DNA from: CAZTHM01 sp041946825
GTDB taxonomy: Bacteria > Acidobacteriota > Terriglobia > UBA7540
NCBI GenBank assembly: GCA_041946825.1
Contig: JBHGBD010000013.1
Coordinates: 146,678 to 210,677, forward strand
DNA length: 64,000 nt
Direction: 5' to 3'
The notes beneath the pieces are model-generated. The model worked only from the letters and a program-made list of their open reading frames with translations, had not been told where the DNA came from and ran no database searches. The translations under genes and the position numbers were made by a program. Shown piece after piece: positions 47,566 to 56,108 of the stretch. Positions within the stretch are counted from its first letter, which is position 1, and every line of letters starts with the position of its first letter.

Positions 47566-47757
47566 AATCGAAAATCGAAAGTGGAAACAAAGTCGAAAAT
47601 CGAAATTGGAAATTGGAAAATGGAAATTGGAAACTCGAAACTGGAAAATCGAAAAGCGAAAATCGAAAACCGAAATTGGAAATTAGAAATTCGAAAATCG
47701 TCAATCCAAAATCGCAAATCCGAAATCGAAAATCCAAAATCCCAAATCCAAAATCGT
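47566..47757. repeat. Degenerate GAAAATC/GAAATTG short-period tract
   Basis: About 190 bases made almost only of variants of GAAAATC, GAAATTG, GGAAATT and CCAAAATC, all in one orientation, with a period of about 7-8. Strikingly A-rich on this strand in a GC-rich region. Its open frames are artefacts of the repeat. It lies against the 3' end of the DUF302 gene. Confidence 0.85.
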
Positions 47758-48137
47758 CACGCTGCTTCGTTCATGATGTTCACGACCACTTCCTCGACTT
47801 CCTGGGCGACGGCCTTCAGGGCGGGTGTGTTGAAGAGGTCAATCAGGGCGGTAGGGCGAAGGGTGGCGAGCGTGAGCCCCGCGCCTTCGCTGTAAACGGA
47901 AATGCGGCAGGGAAGCGCCGTCGAGACCTCGGCGTTGGCTTCCAGAACCTTTTTGGCCTGGTGGGGGTTGCAGACCTCGTAGATCAGGCATTCGCGATCG
48001 AAGTCAACTCCCTTCTCGTTCATTTTGGCCTTCAGGTCGTGGACGGCGATGACGCCGAACTTGTGCCGCTGCGCGGCGGCTTCCAGCCCGCTCGCAACTT
48101 CGCGCAAGGTCTTTCGCGACTCGATTCGATAAAGCAT
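47757..48137 (-). CDS. DUF302-domain protein
   Basis: 126 residues. The sequence FGVIAVHDLKAKMNEKGVDF, the central YEVCNPHQAKKVLEAN, and ALPCRISVYSEGAGLTLATLRP match the DUF302 fold, a small alpha/beta domain of unknown activity often found near heavy-metal or sulfur genes. No signal peptide. ATG 48137 is preceded on the minus strand by GGGGGAGATTCCC. The stop is directly against the A-rich repeat tract. Confidence 0.88.
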   Translation of the reverse strand: MLYRIESRKTLREVASGLEAAAQRHKFGVIAVHDLKAKMNEKGVDFDRECLIYEVCNPHQAKKVLEANAEVSTALPCRISVYSEGAGLTLATLRPTALIDLFNTPALKAVAQEVEEVVVNIMNEAA

Positions 48138-48256
48138 GGGAATCTCCCCCTATCGGATTGTCGTGGCGGCGGTGTCTCCGGTGAGTGGAGTCCGATGAAC
48201 TCTGCCGGGATCCAAGTTCCGAACTTCATCGGCGATACCCTTACCCTAAAACCTGG

Positions 48257-48276
48257 ATTCCCGCTTCCGCGGGAAT
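48257..48276. repeat. dRS3-like palindrome ATTCCC-N8-GGGAAT
   Basis: ATTCCC followed by 8 bases and GGGAAT, flanked by CTGG and GACG. The layout equals the dRS3 repeat unit known from Neisseria and related short repeats in other bacteria. Only one copy was noticed in this window. Confidence 0.5.
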
Positions 48277-48291
48277 GACGAACGCCAGGCC

Positions 48292-49098
48292 CTACGCCGC
48301 GAAGGACTTGGCGCCACTCCCCGAGAGGGGCGGAGCATCGCGCAGGATCGTCTCAATCTGCTTGTGCCAGCCCGTGAGGACATTGGATTCGTGACTCCGC
48401 AAGTCTGAGTAAACGAACACTAGCGGCGTCGCGCGTCCCGGAATCTCGACCACGAAACTGTCACGCTCAATCCGCCAGCGCAAAGCGGCGTAGAGCCGGG
48501 AGAGTCTCCAGAAAGTCGCCGCGTAAGTTTCCAGGTGGCTGAGCGTCTCGCCCGCCAGGCGCGCCGCCGCATCCGTGAATGACCGGCCCTCAAAGACCAT
48601 GGTGGCGGCCGTCTCCAGGGCGTTGGCGGAATCTATAAGCCCGGCCCGGGTGAAAGATACCAGCGGGATGCGAAAATCCACCAGAACCTCGGACGGGTAG
48701 ATCTTGTCTATCAACGCTGCTTCCAGATAAGCCAGGTCCACAAAAGCCACAATGTCGGTTCGGCCCGAAGCGACGTCCGCCCGGAACCTTCCGAGCCATT
48801 GGTCATAGTCGGGGCTGAGCGTCAGACCGTAGAGCGCCAGCTTGTCGAAACGCAGACGAAATCCCCGCGCCATTTTCGGAATGCGCAGATGCTCTGCGCT
48901 GACATTCCGCTCGGCCTGCCTCCGTAGTGTCGCGGCCGGCGACGTGGGAGCGGCAATCACTGCGTCAAACCCCGGCTCGATCTCCGCAAAAGTTACCTGT
49001 CCCGTCGTGTAAGCGCGGTCGAGCAGGTCAAGCCAGCGCCCGCGAATGATAGAACTCGAGAGCGAAGGAATATGGCTTGCGCCATTTGATGCACTCAT
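48292..49098 (-). CDS. Protein of unknown function (possible nucleotidyltransferase-like or RNA-related fold)
   Basis: About 268 residues from ATG 49098; an in-frame TTG at 49116 is also open and neither has a clear ribosome site. No signal peptide or membrane helix. The sequence is an even alpha/beta mix (RGFRLRFDKLALYGLTLSPDYDQWLGRF, IVAFVDLAYLEAALIDKIYPSEVLVDF, LETYAATFWRLSRLYAALRWRIE) without a motif I can assign. Codon use is like that of its neighbours, so I consider it real but do not assign a function. Confidence 0.6.
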   Translation of the reverse strand: MSASNGASHIPSLSSSIIRGRWLDLLDRAYTTGQVTFAEIEPGFDAVIAAPTSPAATLRRQAERNVSAEHLRIPKMARGFRLRFDKLALYGLTLSPDYDQWLGRFRADVASGRTDIVAFVDLAYLEAALIDKIYPSEVLVDFRIPLVSFTRAGLIDSANALETAATMVFEGRSFTDAAARLAGETLSHLETYAATFWRLSRLYAALRWRIERDSFVVEIPGRATPLVFVYSDLRSHESNVLTGWHKQIETILRDAPPLSGSGAKSFAA

Positions 49099-49395
49099 AT
49101 CCGCAGGATTTGGCAAGCAGAAAACGTGCCAATCGGCCGGGCGTAATCACTGGCGGGTTGGGGCGGCTTGCCCTTTCCAGGCGAGCCACTTGCGATGCAT
49201 TCGTGCGTCCGGATAAGGAGCTAGAGCACATAGGTCCGTGCGGCAAACCGCGCATGGGAGGCAGGTGAGACTGTCATCCCAAGGCGCAAGGGTGGGAGAG
49301 AATTGCGCAAGGGTCGACGCGGATCTCGCCCCGAAGAATCATGTCACGCAGTTATGTCTGACGAATGTCAGTCGCTCGACTGATGAACGGTAGAC

Positions 49396-50778
49396 TTAGC
49401 GTAGCTCTACGCTGCGAAGCATCGTGTTGAAAGTCGGCTCGTACGACCCAAAAGCGCCTTGCGGCGCAACGAAGAGCAAGACGGTCAGATCCTTGGAGCC
49501 CCGTACCGTGATAAGGAAGTCGGTCTCTTTTTGTCCTTCCAGTGGGGAGTCGTTTTCAAGGCGTGTGGAAAGTGCCGCCTTCCCTCGCACCTTCGTCGAA
49601 CTCTGACTGAGGACGCGGAGATTGGGGTTGGACTGGCGGATCGATTCGATCAGTTCCTGGGTGCCATCCACGAGCCCCCACCCGCTTTTGGAAGGTGTGT
49701 GATGGAAGACCATGGCCCCGTAGGCCTGCGCGGATCCGCCCTGTTCGTAGGTCAGGATCCCACCGGGCGGGGCGATGGTGACGGAATCCTTTTCTCCTTG
49801 CGCCTGCCAATTGTCGGGATGAGCGATGGTGAACGACGTCCCACGATATTTGACGAACTTCGAGGAAGGCGCGGGCGGAGGAGCCGCAGCCTTCGGCGTG
49901 GGTTGACCGCTCGCCGGTTTGGCCTTGGGGGGAGGCGGCAGAGCGAGCGCAACTCGCTTCGTAGCCTGGAACTCCGGGCTGTCGGTCATCCCTTTCTTCT
50001 TCGGGCCGAGGTCCGGGATGAGGGCATCGACGTTCTTGATCCGGTTTCCGGGGTTGGGATGGTCGGAGAAGAATTGCAGCCCGGGCTGAGGATATTTCTT
50101 TCCGATAATCTCGAAGAATTGCGCCATGGCGTAAGGGTCGTAGCCGGCCTGATATAACGTATAGGTACCGAAGTCATCGGCCTGCGACTCGGCATCGCGT
50201 GAGTACTTCGTCAGCAATGACCCGACGCCGAAGCCGATTCCCGCCTGAGCGAGCTGGCCCATCAGGCTTCCGCTTTGGCCCAAGAAACCTCCCAGAATCG
50301 CCAACGGAAACTGCGCGAGCACCCTTTGCGAGGCTTGGTGCGTTCCGTGACGCATCACTACGTGCCCGATCTCATGAGCCATGACGCCCGCCACCTGTGC
50401 TTCGTTGTCGGCGACCTCGAGGACAGCGCGGTTGACGTAGATGAAACCGCCCGGCAACGCGAATGCGTTGATGTCCTTGCTGTCCACGACCTTGAAGGTC
50501 CAGGGATAATCAGTGTTCCCCGGCGCGAAACCCACAAGCTTGCGCCCCAGGTTGCTGACGTAGCGTTCGACTTCAGCATTCTTGACCAGGGGAAGTTCCT
50601 TCTCAACTGCCGCGACGTTTTCCTTCCCCAACTGGACGTCCTGATCGCGGGAGAACATGTTCCAGCCCGGCTTAAAGTCGAGCCTCCCGGCCGCGACGGC
50701 GGGCCCTCCGACGACGCATAACAGAATCAGCGCCGAAATGTAAGTGCGGGAGCGCGGTCTCAGTTTTTCCGTTCGCAT
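49396..50778 (-). CDS. M48-family zinc metalloprotease (BepA/LoiP-like), secreted
   Basis: 460 residues; ATG 50778 follows GAGAGGGG. A signal peptide (YISALILLCVVGGPAVAA) precedes the protease domain with the zinc motif AHEIGHV (His135, Glu136, His139) and the third ligand in ESQADDFGTYTLYQAGYDP. Then come a Pro/Ala/Lys-rich linker (about 275-305) and a C-terminal beta domain (about 310-460, SFTIAHPDNWQAQGEKDSV). The family acts in periplasmic protein quality control. The C-terminal domain in place of TPRs differs from E. coli BepA. Confidence 0.9.
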   Translation of the reverse strand: MRTEKLRPRSRTYISALILLCVVGGPAVAAGRLDFKPGWNMFSRDQDVQLGKENVAAVEKELPLVKNAEVERYVSNLGRKLVGFAPGNTDYPWTFKVVDSKDINAFALPGGFIYVNRAVLEVADNEAQVAGVMAHEIGHVVMRHGTHQASQRVLAQFPLAILGGFLGQSGSLMGQLAQAGIGFGVGSLLTKYSRDAESQADDFGTYTLYQAGYDPYAMAQFFEIIGKKYPQPGLQFFSDHPNPGNRIKNVDALIPDLGPKKKGMTDSPEFQATKRVALALPPPPKAKPASGQPTPKAAAPPPAPSSKFVKYRGTSFTIAHPDNWQAQGEKDSVTIAPPGGILTYEQGGSAQAYGAMVFHHTPSKSGWGLVDGTQELIESIRQSNPNLRVLSQSSTKVRGKAALSTRLENDSPLEGQKETDFLITVRGSKDLTVLLFVAPQGAFGSYEPTFNTMLRSVELR

Positions 50779-51125
50779 TGGTTTCCCCTCTCTTGGCTGT
50801 CCCTCTCGAGCCGGCAGGGGTCCGGCCGCAAACTTTTCCTCAACGCTGCAGTTCCTATTCTACATTGCTTCTCTTCCGATTCCCATCTTCCGCCCGGGAG
50901 TTGGCAAGCGGCATTGTCCCGTCAGCTACGATTTGATTGAGCGTGCGAGGGGTGGACAAGAATCGTCCAACGCGCAATCTGGGGACCACGGAAATTCCCC
51001 CTCGACGATCCGTTGTTAATGCGTTATTGACGGATTTGGTGAGGCGGGTTATTCTCCCCAGGATTTCTGATCGGGGCGGGGCGGGCGCGGAGCGCGAGAG
51101 TGGCCCCCTCTTGCAGGAGGTGAAT
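50779..51125. other. Divergent promoter region
   Basis: About 0.35 kb between the left-facing M48 protease and the right-facing UDG-like gene, so it should carry both promoters. An AGGAGGT ribosome site for the right-hand gene lies at its end. An open frame reading into it upstream of 51126 is not supported. Confidence 0.4.
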
Positions 51126-51947
51126 ATGAGCCACGAGTTCGACCCGGGGTACGGGGCGGAACCCTTCCGCACGCTGGTGAGCAATGCGCCGGATGAGACG
51201 GTCTATCCCACTTCCGCTTTTCGCACCAAGTGGGGCCCCGTCTTTCACCGGGGGCGCCTGGATGGGAGCGCGCGATTGCTGATTCTCGGGCAAGATCCCG
51301 CCCAGCACGAGACCATCTCGCGCCGCATCCTGGTGGGCGAGGCCGGGCAGCGCGTCCAAGGCTTTCTGGCCAAGCTGGGGACTGACCGCAGCTACGTCAT
51401 GGTGAACACTTTCCTCTACAGTGTCTACGGGCAGGGGGGCGGCGAGAAACATAAGAACGATCCGAACATCCTGGCTTATCGAAACCGTTGGATCGACGCC
51501 GTGTTCGACACCAGTTCCATCGAGGCCGTGGTAGCACTGGGCGGACTGGCGGACGCGGCGTGGCAGGCCTGGAAGCAGACTCCCAAAGGCCAGGCGACGC
51601 ACGTGCCCTATGCCCACATCACTCACCCCACCCAGCCTGAAAGCTCTTCCAAGGGCGACAAGGCGAAGCGCCAGGCGGCGATCAAGGTCATGCTGGCGAA
51701 TTGGAATACCGCACTCAACGCGCTGAAACCCGCCCTCCACCATCCCGACCATGCCATTCCGCTGAAGCTCTATGGGACGGATTTCCAGCCGGATGAGATC
51801 GTGGAGATCCCCGAGGCTGACATGCCCGCCGGAACTCCGCCCTGGATGCGCGGCCTGAAGAGTTGGGCCACGCGCACCGGGAAGACGCCGGCCCTCAAGC
51901 GCGTCACTATCACGGTGACCATTCCCAAAGCCTATCGGCCCTCTTAG
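51126..51947 (+). CDS. Uracil-DNA glycosylase superfamily protein
   Basis: 274 residues from ATG 51126 with AGGAGGTGAAT upstream. LLILGQDPAQHE near residues 51-62 is the water-activating motif of the UDG fold, and YAHITHPTQPE near 175 matches the second conserved loop. The family removes uracil or other deaminated bases from DNA. No 4Fe-4S cysteine set is evident, so it is not the typical family 4 or 5 enzyme. The C-terminal 90 residues are an unassigned extension. It is followed 9 nt later by an amidohydrolase in the same operon. Confidence 0.8.
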   Translation: MSHEFDPGYGAEPFRTLVSNAPDETVYPTSAFRTKWGPVFHRGRLDGSARLLILGQDPAQHETISRRILVGEAGQRVQGFLAKLGTDRSYVMVNTFLYSVYGQGGGEKHKNDPNILAYRNRWIDAVFDTSSIEAVVALGGLADAAWQAWKQTPKGQATHVPYAHITHPTQPESSSKGDKAKRQAAIKVMLANWNTALNALKPALHHPDHAIPLKLYGTDFQPDEIVEIPEADMPAGTPPWMRGLKSWATRTGKTPALKRVTITVTIPKAYRPS

Positions 51948-51956
51948 GGAGGTCTC

Positions 51957-53612
51957 ATGCCGAACGCTGAGAATTTCACGCGCGCGCAAGCCGAAAAGAA
52001 GAAGCCCCCGATCGATGCCCTGGAAGGGCCGAAACTGGCGCTCTCGGGCCAGGTCGTTACCATGGACGCGGCGCGGACCGTGCTGAAGAACGGTGTGGTC
52101 TTCATCGAGCAAGGCGGCATCGTGGCGGTTCGCAAGCCGGGGGAAGCTCCTCCCACCGGTTTCGAAGGTGTCGCGGTCGTCGACACGCGCGGCACCATCT
52201 ACCCGGGGCTGATCGAACTCCACAATCACCTCAGCTACAACATTCTGCGGTTGTGGGATGTCCCGAGGAAGTTCGGCAACCGCGGCCAGTGGGCGGGAAT
52301 CGCCGATTACCAGACGCTGGTCAGCGGTCCGATGGGCCTGATTGGGCAGACTCCCGGCCTGCTCTCGGCGGTGGTTCGCTACGTCGAGTGCAAGTGCCTG
52401 CTGGGAGGAGTCACGACGAGCCAGGGAATCGAATTGTTCAGCAACAAGGGCGCGCGCCGGTATTACCGCGGGATTGTGCGCAACGTGGAGCAGACCGACG
52501 AGCCCGGCTTGCCCGAGGCCGCCACCCGGATTGCCGACGTCGATGCTTCCGATGCCAAATCCTTCCTGGCGCGGCTGGCGACGAAGAAATGTTTCCTCTT
52601 GCACCTCGCCGAAGGCGTCGATGCGACGGCGCGCCGGCACTTCTCGAGCTTGGAGTTCAAGCCCGGCCAGTGGGCTATTACTTCCTCCTTGGCGGGCATT
52701 CACTGCACGGCGCTGGAGCGGTCCGATTTCGACGTCATGGCGGAAAAGGGCGCCTCGATGGTCTGGTCGCCGCTCAGCAACCTCCTGCTCTACGGCGGCA
52801 CGGCCAGGATTGCCGAGGCGAAGCAAGCTGGCGTCCGCATCGGACTCGGTTCGGACTGGTCTCCCTCCGGTAGCAAGAACCTTTTGGGCGAACTCAAGGT
52901 CGCGCGCCTCGCCAGCCAGGCGGCGGGCGGCATCTTAAGTGATTCCGACATCCTTGCCCTGGCCACCACCAATGCCGCGGCCATCCTCCATTGGCAGGAG
53001 TTGCTGGGTTCCATCGAGGCCGGCAAGCGCGCCGACTTCCTGGTGCTCGATTCGGCGCCGCAGGATCCTTACGCGGGGCTTTTGAAGGCCAATGAAAGCG
53101 CCATCCAGCTGGTCATGATTAACGGCGTGGCGCGCTACGGCGAACCCGCGATCATGAAGAGCCTGGGCGTGTCGGGCGAGAGTTACAAGGTAGGGGGCGA
53201 GGCGAAGGTCTTGAACTTGAAGCAGGCGACTTCAGACCCAGACGTGGCGCTCATCTCTCTGACTCAGGCGCGGAAGAGACTCACCAAGGCGCTGAAGGAT
53301 CTTCCCAAGCTCAAACCGCCTGCCCCACCGCGCGCCGCGCTGGCCGCGCTCTATCAGCCTCCGACGTGGTTCCTCGCCCTTGACGAGATCGCTCCTACCG
53401 GCATGGACGTTCGCCCGCACCTCCCCCTGGAGGGACGCCCCACCATGTTGGCCGCGAAAGGCCCGACCGCGTTGAAAGCGACTCCACCGAAACTCCATTC
53501 CCTCAAGCTCGACCCGATCACGGTCGTTGACGATCCGGACTTTCTCGACCTCATTTCGAAGGAAGTCAACCTGCCGGAGTTTGTAAAACAGGGTTTGCCG
53601 GCCCTCTACTGA
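51957..53612 (+). CDS. Amidohydrolase-superfamily enzyme (ATZ/TRZ-like)
   Basis: 551 residues; ATG 51957 follows AGGGAGG. Metal-binding motifs of the superfamily are intact: LIELHNHLSYN (His89, His91), FLLHLAEG, AGIHCTALE and GLGSDWSPSGSKNL (catalytic Asp). It resembles chlorohydrolase and cytosine- or guanine-deaminase-like members that hydrolyse ring C-N bonds. The C-terminal 130 residues (from about 420) are an unusual Lys/Pro-rich extension. Close coupling to a UDG-like gene suggests handling of modified or deaminated bases, but this is inference. Confidence 0.85.
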   Translation: MPNAENFTRAQAEKKKPPIDALEGPKLALSGQVVTMDAARTVLKNGVVFIEQGGIVAVRKPGEAPPTGFEGVAVVDTRGTIYPGLIELHNHLSYNILRLWDVPRKFGNRGQWAGIADYQTLVSGPMGLIGQTPGLLSAVVRYVECKCLLGGVTTSQGIELFSNKGARRYYRGIVRNVEQTDEPGLPEAATRIADVDASDAKSFLARLATKKCFLLHLAEGVDATARRHFSSLEFKPGQWAITSSLAGIHCTALERSDFDVMAEKGASMVWSPLSNLLLYGGTARIAEAKQAGVRIGLGSDWSPSGSKNLLGELKVARLASQAAGGILSDSDILALATTNAAAILHWQELLGSIEAGKRADFLVLDSAPQDPYAGLLKANESAIQLVMINGVARYGEPAIMKSLGVSGESYKVGGEAKVLNLKQATSDPDVALISLTQARKRLTKALKDLPKLKPPAPPRAALAALYQPPTWFLALDEIAPTGMDVRPHLPLEGRPTMLAAKGPTALKATPPKLHSLKLDPITVVDDPDFLDLISKEVNLPEFVKQGLPALY

Positions 53613-53642
53613 GCGACAGGTTCAAGCCTCTGGATTTTCAGG

Positions 53643-54866
53643 CTACCAATTGGTGATTGAGCCGTCGGGGCGGTGGAACATGGGAATGGGCCGCGAGCGC
53701 TCAGTGATCTCGGCAACGAGTTGCAGCGGCTTCGTGTCGAGCGTCACACCCAGCCCCTGCCTTCGATTCGGCCACATCTTGCCGTTGCGGAAGTCGTAGC
53801 ATTCGGGCAGGTGTGGAATCTTGGCCGTGCCGTCGCCGAGCATTTCCATCAGAACCGGCCCGGAGAATGCGCCGCAGGCGTGGACGAGCGCGGCTTCCGA
53901 AAGCGGTCCCGTGAAGTGCGGGATCAGACCGACGTAGTGCGTCTCCGAGAGCGCGGCGATCTTCATGTATTCGGTGATTCCGCCCACGTTCGGAATGCTG
54001 ACGCGGGAATAATCAATCAGGTGCTGCTCGATCAGCTCACTGGTGTCCCAGCGCGCGCCGAAGTGCTCGCCCACGGCGATGGGAACTTTCACCTGCTGGC
54101 GGAGTTCGCGATAGACGCCGGGATTTTCCGAGCGAACCAAATCCTCGCAGAAATACGGTTCGAGCGGTTCGATCAGCGTGCTCAGGCGTACCGCGTCGGG
54201 AAAATCCAGCCGAGTGTGATAATCCACGGCCCAGTCGCCATCCTTGCCCACGCCTTCGCGAACCTCGATACATTCCTCGTGAGTCTTGCGGACCATCTCA
54301 TGGGAATTGAATGTTGCGTGATCCGGCGGATCGGCGACGCCGTGGCGAAAGGCGCGGAAGCCAGCCTCGATACAGGCGCGCGCGGTTTCCTTCAGACTTC
54401 CCTTGCTTGGGAATCCCGTCGAGTAACATTCAACGTGGTCACGCGCGAGGCCGCCGAGCAGTTCGTAAACCGGCACGCCCAGCGCCTTCCCCTTGATGTC
54501 CCATAGCGCCACGTCGATCGCGCCCAAGGCGTGAACCTTCTCGCGGCCGGGAGGATAGAAGTAGCCACGATACATCATTTGCCAGAGGTGCTCGGTGCGG
54601 AAAGGATCTTCGCCGATGATCATCGCCGCGCACTGCTCGATCAGTTCCTTCTCGCCGCCTTCGCCAATGCCCGTGATGCCCGCGTCGGTTTCGACCGTCA
54701 CGATGTGGAAACTCTGGTTGATCATCGGGCGCGTGGCGGGATTGTGATAGAAACGCACCCGTGTAATTTTCAGGGGAGGTACTGATTTGGGCGCGGAAGC
54801 CGCGGCCGGAGCCGCCAACGCCGCTCCGCCCAGCGCAGCATTTTTGAGGAAAGAACGGCGTTTCAT
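53643..54866 (-). CDS. Mandelate racemase/galactonate dehydratase-like enzyme, Tat signal
   Basis: 407 residues. The N-terminus MKRRSFLKNAALGG is a strong twin-arginine signal. Enolase-superfamily features follow: capping domain (about 30-140), LWDIKGKALGVPVYELLGG, DYHTRLDFPDAVRL with a metal Asp, EPYFCEDLVR, and VPIAVGEHFGARW. The C-terminal GIIPHFTGPLSEAAL type loop (here VGLIPHFTGPL) is typical of D-galactonate and related sugar-acid dehydratases. Periplasmic sugar-acid dehydration is likely. It parallels the Tat-type mannonate dehydratase-like gene at 20507. Confidence 0.85.
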   Translation of the reverse strand: MKRRSFLKNAALGGAALAAPAAASAPKSVPPLKITRVRFYHNPATRPMINQSFHIVTVETDAGITGIGEGGEKELIEQCAAMIIGEDPFRTEHLWQMMYRGYFYPPGREKVHALGAIDVALWDIKGKALGVPVYELLGGLARDHVECYSTGFPSKGSLKETARACIEAGFRAFRHGVADPPDHATFNSHEMVRKTHEECIEVREGVGKDGDWAVDYHTRLDFPDAVRLSTLIEPLEPYFCEDLVRSENPGVYRELRQQVKVPIAVGEHFGARWDTSELIEQHLIDYSRVSIPNVGGITEYMKIAALSETHYVGLIPHFTGPLSEAALVHACGAFSGPVLMEMLGDGTAKIPHLPECYDFRNGKMWPNRRQGLGVTLDTKPLQLVAEITERSRPIPMFHRPDGSITNW

Positions 54867-54991
54867 CGTGCCACCTCAGGTCGGCTCTCGTTGGAAGAGT
54901 CTGCTCTCGAAATGCAACTCATAGTACAATCGGGACGAGAAGTAAGCAAACCGCTCGGCGACGGCGCCTGCCGTTGCGCCAAGACGACGAT

Positions 54992-55294
54992 ATGAACCGA
55001 GTCAGAATCGACATTCCAGCCGAAACCATCCGGGAGTTCTGCTGCCGTCACCACATTCGCAGATTGGCGTTTTTCGGATCGGTGTTGCGCCAAGACTTCC
55101 GGGGAGATAGTGACGTGGACGTTTTGGTGGAATTCGACCCCGGTTACGTCCCGGGCTTGGCCTTTTTTGCCATGCAAGACGAACTCTCTCGGATTCTGGG
55201 CCGCCAGGTAGACTTAAACACGCCCCAATTTCTCAGCCCGCATTTCCGAGAGGAAGCCCTCGCGGAGGCCGAAGAGCTTTATGCCGCCTCGTGA
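54992..55294 (+). CDS. mntA: MntA-like nucleotidyltransferase antitoxin
   Basis: 101 residues from ATG 54992. The polymerase-beta nucleotidyltransferase motif FFGSVLRQ, then GDSDVDVLVEF (Gly29-Ser30, Asp41, Asp43), is complete. MntA-type antitoxins AMPylate and silence the HepT ribonuclease encoded next. The stop lies inside the hepT gene (14-nt overlap), as usual for these pairs. Confidence 0.9.
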   Translation: MNRVRIDIPAETIREFCCRHHIRRLAFFGSVLRQDFRGDSDVDVLVEFDPGYVPGLAFFAMQDELSRILGRQVDLNTPQFLSPHFREEALAEAEELYAAS

Positions 55295-55631
55295 TCCTGC
55301 CGCACGACTCCGCTACATGCTGGACCACGCCAAAGAAGCGGTGGCGATGATCGAAGGCAAAAGGCGCGCCGACCTGGACCGTGATCGCCAGTTGAACCTT
55401 GCCCTCGTCCGATTGATGGAAATCATTGGCGAAGCGGCCAGCCGAATTCCCGAGGATGCCCGCTGCCGCTATCCGCAAGTTCCGTGGACACAAATCGTCA
55501 GCCTCCGCAACCGGCTGATTCATGGCTACGATGCTGTGGACTTCGATATTCTGTGGGAAATTCTGAAATCTGATCTCCCGCCCTTGATTGCGGCACTGGA
55601 AAAAGCGGTCCCACCCACCAGGGGCAAGTAA
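55281..55631 (+). CDS. hepT: HepT-like HEPN ribonuclease toxin
   Basis: 116 residues overlapping mntA by 14 nt. The HEPN helical bundle ends in the active-site motif RNRLIHGY (Arg76, His81, Tyr83), the RX4HXY form. HepT cleaves RNA, and Tyr in HXY is the residue AMPylated by MntA. The pair is complete and looks functional: both active sites are present and no frameshift is seen. Confidence 0.92.
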   Translation: MPPRDPAARLRYMLDHAKEAVAMIEGKRRADLDRDRQLNLALVRLMEIIGEAASRIPEDARCRYPQVPWTQIVSLRNRLIHGYDAVDFDILWEILKSDLPPLIAALEKAVPPTRGK

Positions 55632-55670
55632 GGTGGGTGGACCAGCAATGGGCAACCACGAGGGTTGCGC

Positions 55671-56096
55671 CTACATAAGTTTTGCCTTCAACGTGATCGG
55701 CGTCGCCGCCAGCGCTTTCGACACCGGGCAGCCTTTTTTCGCTGCCTCGGCGTGGGTCTGAAATGTCTTGTCATCGATTTCGGGAATCTGCGCCTCGGTC
55801 TCGAGCTCGATCTTGGTGATCGAGAATCCGTCGCCGACTTTCTCGAGGTGTACGTGCGCCTTGGTGTGCACGCGTGTGGGGTTGAAGCCGGCGTTCCCGA
55901 GAATGAACGACAGCGCCATCGAATAGCACCCGGCGTGCGCGGCGCCAATCAGTTCCTCGGGATTGGTTCCCTGGCCGCTCTCAAAACGCGAGGGAAAAGA
56001 GTACTTGCCCTCGAACGCGCCGCTTCCCAGCTTCATCGTGCCCTGGCCCTGCAGAAGATTCCCTTTCCATTCCGCTTCGGATGTACGAACTGGCAT
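55671..56096 (-). CDS. OsmC-family peroxiredoxin
   Basis: 141 residues. NPEELIGAAHAGCYSMALSF holds the first reactive Cys and AAKKGCPVSKAL the second, as in OsmC/YhfA. Ser and Thr residues of the dimer interface are conserved. These enzymes reduce organic hydroperoxides in the cytoplasm. It is followed 12 nt upstream (minus strand) by the enolase gene, so the two are probably cotranscribed. Confidence 0.92.
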   Translation of the reverse strand: MPVRTSEAEWKGNLLQGQGTMKLGSGAFEGKYSFPSRFESGQGTNPEELIGAAHAGCYSMALSFILGNAGFNPTRVHTKAHVHLEKVGDGFSITKIELETEAQIPEIDDKTFQTHAEAAKKGCPVSKALAATPITLKAKLM

Positions 56097-56108
56097 TTCG
56101 CCTCCTCG

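Noticed and set aside
47566..47757. CRISPR array
   Set aside because: The units are only 7-8 bases, vary throughout and have no spacers; no cas gene is nearby.
51024..52826. 600-codon open frame opposite the UDG and amidohydrolase genes
   Set aside because: Antisense to two genes with intact catalytic motifs; composition is Arg/Gly/Pro-rich noise.
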